Below, in pieces: positions 27,129 through 33,740 of a DNA stretch of 64,000 nucleotides. Position 1 is the stretch's first letter. Every line of letters starts with the position of its first letter. Source of the DNA: Rhodoferax bucti (GTDB lineage Bacteria; Pseudomonadota; Gammaproteobacteria; Burkholderiales; Burkholderiaceae_C); contig NZ_VAHD01000002.1 of assembly GCF_005876985.1 (NCBI RefSeq), forward strand, positions 558,001-622,000. The letters run 5' to 3'. The position numbers and the translations under genes were made by a program. The notes under the pieces were generated by a model. The model was not told the origin of the DNA and made no database searches. It saw nothing but the letters and a program-made list of their open reading frames with translations.

Positions 27129-27971
27129 TCAGCCTTCGTAGTGCAGCGTAGAGATGGCGCGCAGTTCGTCGGCGGTGGTGCTGGGGAAGCCGAAATATTC
27201 CAGATAGGCCGGAATCTGCTCAAACAGCATGTCCGAGCCGATCTGGAAGCGGCAGCCGCGCGCGCGGGCGGCTTCCAAAAATGCGGTCATCTCGGACTTC
27301 ATCACCACCTCACCCACAAAGGTGCTGGCGGCAATGCGGCTCACGTCCATGGGCATGGGGTCGCCCACGTTCATGCCCATGGGGGTGGCGTTGACCACAA
27401 TGTCGAAGCCGGCCGGGTCGTTGCTGCCGGTGCTCACCTGCAGCGCTGGGTAGTGCTTTTGCAGGCGCGAGGCCAGCCCTTGCTGGGAGGCATCCATGGG
27501 GTCAAACAGGGCGATCGCCGCCACGCCGGCGGCCGCGAGGGAGGCGGCAATCGCCGAGCCCACACCCCCACAACCCACCACCAGCGCGCGGGCACCCTGG
27601 AGCACGCAGCCTTTGCGCTTTACGCCGCGCACAAAGCCTTCGCCATCGAACATGTCGCCTTGCAGCTTTCCGTCGGCGCTCAGGCGCACGGCATTGCAGG
27701 CCCCGGCAATCGAGGCGGTGGGCGATACCTCGTCCAGCAGGCCCACGGTGGTGACCTTGTGTGGCATGGTGATCAGCGCGCCCCGGATGTTGCTCAGGCG
27801 GAAAACGTTGCGCAAAAAGGCGGGGTAGTCCTCAGGCTTGCAGCCCATGGGCACGACCACCGCGTTGGCGCCGCATTTTTCAAACCAGGGGTTGTAAATC
27901 ATCGGCGCCTTGAAGGCGTGGGTAGGGAAGCCGATGTGAGCGACGAGCTCGGTGTTACCGGTAATACGCAT
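27129..27971 (-). CDS. Shikimate/quinate dehydrogenase-like NAD(P) oxidoreductase
   Basis: A 280-residue protein of the AroE superfamily: substrate domain (1-110), Rossmann domain with VVGCGGVGSAIAASLA near 127-142, and the family C-terminal helix. The usual shikimate-contact motif SxS is replaced (GFPTHAFKAPMIYN) and NTDG becomes MFDG, while the catalytic Lys in TMPHK and an Asp are kept. This points to a paralogue with another hydroxyacid substrate rather than the biosynthetic AroE. It lies two bases behind the MHS transporter gene, in a cluster with an IclR regulator, so a catabolic role is likely. Confidence 0.82.
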   Translation of the reverse strand: MRITGNTELVAHIGFPTHAFKAPMIYNPWFEKCGANAVVVPMGCKPEDYPAFLRNVFRLSNIRGALITMPHKVTTVGLLDEVSPTASIAGACNAVRLSADGKLQGDMFDGEGFVRGVKRKGCVLQGARALVVGCGGVGSAIAASLAAAGVAAIALFDPMDASQQGLASRLQKHYPALQVSTGSNDPAGFDIVVNATPMGMNVGDPMPMDVSRIAASTFVGEVVMKSEMTAFLEAARARGCRFQIGSDMLFEQIPAYLEYFGFPSTTADELRAISTLHYEG

Positions 27972-27973
27972 GG

Positions 27974-29368
27974 TTAAGCTGCCTTTGCGGAGTCAATGGC
28001 TTGTTGCCGTTGGGCCAAGTATGCCGATTCTTCTACCGGCATGGCGTTCGGGTTACCCAGGTCCTGCAGCCGGATGCGCGAGTTCTCGCGGGCCGTCCAG
28101 GCAGCTGTTGCGGCAATGGCCGTGATGGCCAGGGCAATCGAGCCCACAGTCAGCGGGATGTTGGCCGAGCCGGGGGGCGCCACGGTAGCAAACAAGGCTG
28201 GCAGCAAGGCGGTGATCATGGTGCCCACGTTTTGCGAAATGGCCATGGCGGTCACACGGGTGCGGGCCGGGAACATTTCAGGGAAGAAGCTGGGGAACAC
28301 GGCGTTGTAGCCCTGGTACACCACACCCCACATCAGGATGGACATGCCCACGGCCAGCGGCACGTTTTTGACGCTGATGGCGTACAGGTAGCCGAAGGAC
28401 AGCAAGCCCGCGCCCAGTGCACCCACCACCACCGGCAGACGGCGGCCGATGCGGTCAGACAGGTTGCCCACCATGGGAATCACCACCACGGCCACGCAGT
28501 TGCCGATGACGGGAATCCAGAGGTACACGCTCTTGTCAAAGCCGATGCCGTAGCCTGCCTGCACCGCATAGGCGGCACCGAAGATGGTGGTCACCACCGG
28601 AATCACGTTCATCAGCGCCATGCAGGACACGCGCAGCATGTCGCGCCAGCATTCGGTGAAGGCTTGCACGATGGGGGCGCGGGGTACCACGCCCTGGGCT
28701 TGTTCTTCCGCGAAGATGGGCGTTTCTTCCACTTCCTTGCGGATGTAGAAGCCCACAATGATCACCACAAAGCTCAGCAGGAAGGGAATGCGCCAGCCCC
28801 AGCTGTTAAAGGCTTCGTTGGGCAAAAAGTAGGCCAGGGGCAAGAAGATGGCGGCCGCCAAAATCTGGCCGGCCTGCACACCTTGCAGGGTGTAGCTGGC
28901 GTAGTAGCCCCGGCGGCCGAACGGTGCGTGCTCCATGATCATGGAGCTGGCCCCCGAGATTTCACCGGCCACGGCAAAGCCCTGCATCAGGCGCAACACC
29001 ACCAACAAGGCAGGCGCCCAAAGGCCGACCTGTGCATAGGTGGGCAGCAAGCCCACGGCCAGGGTGGAGAAGCCCATCAGGAACATGCACAGAATCAACA
29101 CCTGCTTGCGGCCATGCGTGTCGCCCCAGTGGCCCAAAAAGAACGCGCCGATGGGCCGTGCCACGTACCCCACGCCATAGGTCGCCAGCGAGGCGATGAT
29201 GGCCATTTGCGGGTCGGTAGAGGGGAAGAACAGCTGCGGAAAAATCAGCGACGCAGCCGTGGCGTAGATGAAGAAGTCGTAATACTCCAGCACGGAGCCG
29301 ATCCAACCGCTGGCGGTTGCTTTTTTGGTTTGGCCGCTGTCGTGCGGCACACCGGTAGAACTTGACAT
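27974..29368 (-). CDS. MFS transporter, metabolite:H+ symporter (ShiA/MHS-like)
   Basis: A 464-residue, twelve-helix transporter of the MHS family that includes the shikimate carrier ShiA and the alpha-ketoglutarate carrier KgtP. Seen are GWIGSVLEYYDFFIYATAA in helix 1, the loop 2-3 motif GHWGDTHGRKQVL and FGRRGYYASYTLQGVQAG. The ATG at 29368 (MSSSTGVPHDS) is chosen; the frame continues upstream without homology. It is first of a transporter-dehydrogenase pair and divergent from an IclR-type regulator, so uptake of a shikimate-like or other carboxylic acid is plausible. Confidence 0.88.
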   Translation of the reverse strand: MSSSTGVPHDSGQTKKATASGWIGSVLEYYDFFIYATAASLIFPQLFFPSTDPQMAIIASLATYGVGYVARPIGAFFLGHWGDTHGRKQVLILCMFLMGFSTLAVGLLPTYAQVGLWAPALLVVLRLMQGFAVAGEISGASSMIMEHAPFGRRGYYASYTLQGVQAGQILAAAIFLPLAYFLPNEAFNSWGWRIPFLLSFVVIIVGFYIRKEVEETPIFAEEQAQGVVPRAPIVQAFTECWRDMLRVSCMALMNVIPVVTTIFGAAYAVQAGYGIGFDKSVYLWIPVIGNCVAVVVIPMVGNLSDRIGRRLPVVVGALGAGLLSFGYLYAISVKNVPLAVGMSILMWGVVYQGYNAVFPSFFPEMFPARTRVTAMAISQNVGTMITALLPALFATVAPPGSANIPLTVGSIALAITAIAATAAWTARENSRIRLQDLGNPNAMPVEESAYLAQRQQAIDSAKAA

Positions 29369-29543
29369 GTACGCTCCAAAATGAAATGCCCCACGCGCAG
29401 CGCGCCTCAGTGGCAAGAGCGGTGAATGTAGTGGTCTGTTCGGGTAAATACGAGGTCTGCGATGTGTGCTGCGTACAATCATCGATCGCGCGTGCGCTTT
29501 GAATGATCGCAATAAGGGTTTCACCCTAGACTCACACACCACC

Positions 29544-30308
29544 ATGTCGACAGAAATAGATCCGAAGTTGTTGATTGAATGCCTGGGCAAGGGCCTGCGG
29601 GTGATCGAGTCGTTTTCTGACGAGCGCCCCCGGCTCACCGCCACCGAAACCGGTGCGCTGGCCGGCCTGACCCGCACGGCTGCGCGCCGCTACCTGCTGA
29701 GCCTGGTGCATTTCGGCTACGCCGGCACCGACGGCAAGTACTACTGGCTGCTGCCCAGCATCTTGCGCCTGGGGCAGAGCTACCTGGACTCGGCTCGCCT
29801 GCCGCGCCTGGTGCAACCGTTTTTGCAGCGCATGTCCATGCAGACGGGAGAAACCGCCAACCTCAGCGTGCTCGACGGGCAGGACGTGGTGTACCTGCTG
29901 CGCAGCAATGCACCACGGGTCTTGTCCATCGGCTACCACACCGGGGCGCGCATTCCGGCCCACTGCGTGTCGGCGGGCTTTGCCATTTTGTCGACCTACA
30001 CCCGCCCCGAGCTGGAGCGCTGGGTGGAGGGGCACGATTTCAGCCGCTTCACGCCGCAAACCATTACCAAGCCCGATGCCTTTATGGAGCTGGTGGAGTC
30101 CGCCCGCAATCTGGGCTACTGGATGACCGACCAGTTCATCAACGTGGGCATGTCCGGGGTGGCGGTGCCGCTGCTGGACCGCAAGGGCCACTGCCACGGT
30201 GCCCTCAGCATGACCTACCAGCGGGAGATTTACCCTCCCGAAGCGGCACAAAAAAAGCTGCTGCCGGCGCTGCAAGACACGGCGGAAGTCCTGCGCAGCA
30301 TCATTTGA
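29544..30308 (+). CDS. IclR family transcriptional regulator (PcaU/PobR group)
   Basis: A 254-residue regulator with an N-terminal winged helix (GLRVIESFSDERPRLTATE, then AGLTRTAARRYLLSLVHFGY) and a C-terminal ligand domain containing GARIPAHCVSAGFAIL. The group controls aromatic or hydroaromatic acid catabolism (pca, pob, qui genes). It is divergent from the MHS transporter and dehydrogenase genes and probably activates them with their substrate as inducer. The ATG at 29544 (MSTEIDPK) is preferred over 29466. The 175-bp divergent region should hold the operator; I saw no unambiguous palindrome there. Confidence 0.87.
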   Translation: MSTEIDPKLLIECLGKGLRVIESFSDERPRLTATETGALAGLTRTAARRYLLSLVHFGYAGTDGKYYWLLPSILRLGQSYLDSARLPRLVQPFLQRMSMQTGETANLSVLDGQDVVYLLRSNAPRVLSIGYHTGARIPAHCVSAGFAILSTYTRPELERWVEGHDFSRFTPQTITKPDAFMELVESARNLGYWMTDQFINVGMSGVAVPLLDRKGHCHGALSMTYQREIYPPEAAQKKLLPALQDTAEVLRSII

Positions 30309-30383
30309 GGCGCGTGCGGTTTTCTTGATGCCGGTCAATGTTTGCGCCGGCCCGGAGAAGGGTGCGGCCTGGATAATTTGAGC

Positions 30384-31796
30384 ATGACTTCTGCTGCCCC
30401 TTCTAGCCCTTTGCGCTCCTCCCTCCGCACCCCTGAATTGCTCGCCCCTGCCGGCTCGCTGGCCATGTTGCAAACGGCCTTGGCCTTCGGCGCCACGGCG
30501 GTGTACGCGGGCCAGCCGCGTTACAGCTTGCGCGTGCGCAACAACGACTTTGGCAGCCTCGATGTGCTGCGCGCCGGCATTGAGTACACGCACGCGCAGG
30601 GCAAGAAGTTTTATCTGGTGTCCAACATCTTCCCGCATGGCAACAAGACGCAGAGCTACGTGAAAAACATGCAGCCGGTGATCGACCTCAAGCCCGACGC
30701 GATGATCATGTCCGACCCCGGCCTCATCATGCTGGCGCGCGAGGCCTGGCCGGAGATGGAGATTCACCTCTCGGTGCAGGCCAATACGGTGAATGCGGCA
30801 GCGGTGAAGTTCTGGAGCAAGGTGGGCATCAGCCGCGTCATCCTCTCGCGCGAGTTGTCGCTGGACCAGGTGGCGCAAATCCGCCAGGACTGCCCGGACA
30901 CCGAGCTGGAGGTGTTTGTGCACGGCGCGCTGTGCATTGCTTACTCAGGCCGCTGCCTGCTCTCGGGCTACTTCAACCACCGCGATGCCAACCAGGGCAG
31001 CTGCACCAACTCTTGCCGCTGGGACTACAAGACACATGCGGCCCAAGTCGATGCGAGTGGTGATGTGCTGAGCCCTCAGCGCAGCGGCCACGCCTGCGGA
31101 CAGGGCAGCACGGTGCCCATCGAGGCGCACCAAAGCATTGCTTATTTGCTGGAAGAGAGCCAGCGCCCCGGTGACTACATGCCCATCGAGGAAGACGAGC
31201 ACGGCACCTACGTGATGAATTCCAAAGACTTGCGCGCCATCGAGCATGTGCAGCGCTTGGTGGAAATCGGCGTCGACTCGCTCAAGATTGAAGGCCGCAC
31301 CAAGAGCCCGTATTACGTGGCCCGCACTGCGCAGGCTTACCGTGCCGCGATTGACGACGCGGTGGCAGGCCGTGCGCTCAACCCCGAGCTGCTGGGCCAG
31401 CTCGAAGGCCTGGCCAACCGGGGCTACACCAGCGGCTTCTTCCAGCGCCACACGCCTGAGGCCACCCAAAACTACCTGCGCGGCTACTCCGAGAGCGGGC
31501 GCAGCCTGTATGTGGGCGATGTGCTGGCGTTTGATACAGAGCGCGGCCTGGCGCAGGTGAATGTGCGCAACAAGTTTGCGGTGGGCGACCGGCTGGAAAT
31601 CATCCACCCCGCCGGCAATGTGGATGCCACCCTGACCCGCATGGAAAACGCCGAGGGACAAGCCATGGACTTGGCGCCCGGCAGCGGGCACACGGTGTGG
31701 GTGGACTTGCCGCAGCAGGCGGTGGGCGCGTTTGTGGCCCGCTATGTACAGCCGGAAGCACCGGCAGTGGCCGAACCAGTCGTTGCTATGGTTTAA
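30384..31796 (+). CDS. trhP: Peptidase U32 family protein, tRNA U34 hydroxylation protein TrhP-like
   Basis: A 470-residue U32-family protein of the YegQ/TrhP type, which acts in prephenate-dependent formation of 5-hydroxyuridine at tRNA position 34. It has PELLAPAGSLAML at the start and the U32 signature EVFVHGALCIAYSGRCLLSGY with a following Cys pair (GSCTNSCRW) that probably binds an iron-sulfur cluster. The ATG at 30384 is chosen because the frame upstream lacks homology. Its last three residues (AMV) and the TAA stop come from a 48-bp dispersed repeat. Confidence 0.9.
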   Translation: MTSAAPSSPLRSSLRTPELLAPAGSLAMLQTALAFGATAVYAGQPRYSLRVRNNDFGSLDVLRAGIEYTHAQGKKFYLVSNIFPHGNKTQSYVKNMQPVIDLKPDAMIMSDPGLIMLAREAWPEMEIHLSVQANTVNAAAVKFWSKVGISRVILSRELSLDQVAQIRQDCPDTELEVFVHGALCIAYSGRCLLSGYFNHRDANQGSCTNSCRWDYKTHAAQVDASGDVLSPQRSGHACGQGSTVPIEAHQSIAYLLEESQRPGDYMPIEEDEHGTYVMNSKDLRAIEHVQRLVEIGVDSLKIEGRTKSPYYVARTAQAYRAAIDDAVAGRALNPELLGQLEGLANRGYTSGFFQRHTPEATQNYLRGYSESGRSLYVGDVLAFDTERGLAQVNVRNKFAVGDRLEIIHPAGNVDATLTRMENAEGQAMDLAPGSGHTVWVDLPQQAVGAFVARYVQPEAPAVAEPVVAMV

Positions 31797-31832
31797 GGAG
31801 CTACTCGCGCAAGCTGCACAAGCGCTGAAGGC
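31785..31832 (+). repeat. 48-bp dispersed element, copy 7 (supplies the trhP stop codon)
   Basis: It reads GCTATGGTTTAAGGAGCT, ACTCGCGCAAGCTGCA, then AAGCGCTGAAGGC. It starts in frame inside trhP (Ala-Met-Val) and its fourth codon is the TAA stop; the remainder is intergenic. Confidence 0.85.
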
Positions 31833-31849
31833 CGATTTGGCTTGATGTG

Positions 31850-32596
31850 TCAGCGCTCGAACCGGCCTTGTAGCAGGGCTTGGCGGGTGGTGGCATCGAA
31901 CTTCTCAATCGCGTAACGCAGCGTGGTGCGGGGTAGGGCGGCGTAGTGGGTGCGCAAGAAATCCAGCAGCCGCGCCTCGTCGCGCTTGCCCAGTTCGCGC
32001 AGCATCCAGCCGCAGGCCTTGTGCATAAGGTCGTGCGGGTCGCCCAGCAGCTGGGCGTAAAGCCTGAGCGCGTCGTCAAAGTCGCCTGCGCGAATGAAGG
32101 CAAAAGTGCTGAGCACGGCGATGCGCCGGTCCCACAGCACGGGCGATTCGGCCAGTTGCCAGATCACACTGCGATCACGCTGGAGCAGGTAGGGGCCGCT
32201 GATGTAGGGGGCCGAGCCGTCCACCAGGTTCCAGTTGTTGATGCGCGCGCGCTGCGCCATGAAGCAGTCGTACACCGCCGTCTGCGTCGCCTCGTCGCCT
32301 TTGGCAAAGCGCCGCACCATCACATCTAGCGCCAGCAAGCGCACTTCGTTGTAGGGGGACTGCAGCAGGGCGGCGCAGTCGGCGAGCATGAGGGTGTTGA
32401 ACTGGCGTGCGGTCTCGCGGATGAGTGGCACGCGGATGCCCAGGAAGCGGTCGCCCTCGCCGTATTGCCCCGGGCCGCTTTGGAAGTAGCGCGCAGCCGT
32501 TTGGGCTTTGCCGGCATCCGCCCATGCGAACAGCGCACTTTCGGCTGCGCGGGCCTCGGGGCTAACTTTGACTGTTGTATCAGTTGCGAAAAACAT
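31850..32596 (-). CDS. DNA alkylation repair protein (AlkD-like)
   Basis: A 248-residue all-helical HEAT-like protein of the AlkD family, DNA glycosylases that excise N3/N7-alkylated purines. The typical NNWNLVDGSAPYISG and LMHKACGWMLRELGKRD segments are present. The ATG at 32596 (MFFATDTT) is chosen; a TTG at 32641 would overlap the upstream nuclease gene. It lies 11 bases behind that low-GC gene on the same strand but returns to normal base composition. Confidence 0.87.
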   Translation of the reverse strand: MFFATDTTVKVSPEARAAESALFAWADAGKAQTAARYFQSGPGQYGEGDRFLGIRVPLIRETARQFNTLMLADCAALLQSPYNEVRLLALDVMVRRFAKGDEATQTAVYDCFMAQRARINNWNLVDGSAPYISGPYLLQRDRSVIWQLAESPVLWDRRIAVLSTFAFIRAGDFDDALRLYAQLLGDPHDLMHKACGWMLRELGKRDEARLLDFLRTHYAALPRTTLRYAIEKFDATTRQALLQGRFER

Positions 32597-32607
32597 CACT
32601 TTCGGAG

Positions 32608-33732
32608 CTAACGGTTGCCGTGTGGAAACATTCGCGTCCAATCAGTTGGTCCGATCTTTATGGCGAAAAACTTGTTCCTAAGCTGTTTTAGTACTCCTAG
32701 CGTTTCAAGGTGCTTGAGATACTTCCAAAGCGCAATGCTGTCTCCGTTAGGGACTTGCGGTTTCACTTCAAAAGCTAAGCGAAGCCAAGCGAGGCAATCT
32801 TCATGTTCGAAATCGATGCAAAGGAATTCTTCAGGACCAAATTTTTCCACTCTGGCGATATAAACCAACACCGCTGATTGCCACACTTCACGTGGAGTAC
32901 TGAATGAGAGTTCCCAAGGTACAAATGTGCTGAATTTTTTCATTTGACCTTCTGTTAGCCCAAGCTGACGAATATTTCGTTCCAGCTTGTCGAGAGGGGG
33001 CATGTTTCTGTAGCGGCGAAATTTTTCAGCCCTTTCTAGAGCACGTTGAACCCTTCTCGATTCGATCCGTTGAAATTCAATTTTGGCCTGTCTCTCAATC
33101 TCTCTTTGACGATTTGATTCCAATGTATGGAGTTGCTGTGCCTCAGCAGTCATTGCCTCGATATGCTCATTAAAAATCCATATCGCTGGGTACGGAGAAC
33201 TGAAGAGCGTTCTCTCCAGTGCTGTGAAAGTAAAGCAATCTTTAAGAGACTTTAGATTCACTTCAAATGCAGGAATTCTTAGTTCTCGAATCTTGGCATT
33301 TTTTTCCTCATCTACAAAATGAGTGACTGCAATTTCGACCAGATAGCGCTCATCTCCGGCTTTTACCCAAATGTCCGGGCGAATATTGCTCATCCAAACT
33401 TCAAGTTCCACTTCATCTAAGCGTAGCAGCCGTTCTGCGGTGTGTACTTTTGATGGTGCGTATTGCAGTGTGCTTTGGTATTCCACAATCGGCAGACGAA
33501 CCTCTTTGCGCTCTGCAATGATTTGTTTGGCCGCTAGATGGACTGCGGTTTCAAAGCCCCGAGCGCAATCTTCGCCGGGCGCGTGTGCAAAGTGCGGCGT
33601 GGCAGCGCCTTGTCTGGCGATTAGTGGCCTTTTGCACGCAGGACAAACACATCCGCAGGCCTTCCCATTCGGTACGCCATTCGGCTCATAAAGTGTCGAT
33701 TCTTTGAGCCCGAACGGTACGCGCAAGGACAT
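32608..33732 (-). CDS. CoiA-like putative nuclease, low-GC gene
   Basis: A 374-residue protein resembling the competence CoiA-like family. A Cys/His cluster (CVCPACKRP at 28-36, HFAHAPGEDC at 47-56) probably binds zinc. A restriction-type fold is suggested by RPDIWVKAGDERYLVEIAVTHFVDEEK (Asp120, Glu133, Lys144), after which comes a long charged helical region (about 200-260). The catalytic pattern is D-x(n)-E-x-A rather than the canonical ExK, so activity is uncertain. GC in sampled lines is about 45 percent against roughly 65 percent around it, which suggests transfer. Role in DNA uptake, repair or defence unknown. Confidence 0.72.
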   Translation of the reverse strand: MSLRVPFGLKESTLYEPNGVPNGKACGCVCPACKRPLIARQGAATPHFAHAPGEDCARGFETAVHLAAKQIIAERKEVRLPIVEYQSTLQYAPSKVHTAERLLRLDEVELEVWMSNIRPDIWVKAGDERYLVEIAVTHFVDEEKNAKIRELRIPAFEVNLKSLKDCFTFTALERTLFSSPYPAIWIFNEHIEAMTAEAQQLHTLESNRQREIERQAKIEFQRIESRRVQRALERAEKFRRYRNMPPLDKLERNIRQLGLTEGQMKKFSTFVPWELSFSTPREVWQSAVLVYIARVEKFGPEEFLCIDFEHEDCLAWLRLAFEVKPQVPNGDSIALWKYLKHLETLGVLKQLRNKFFAIKIGPTDWTRMFPHGNR

Positions 33733-33740
33733 ATTCGACG

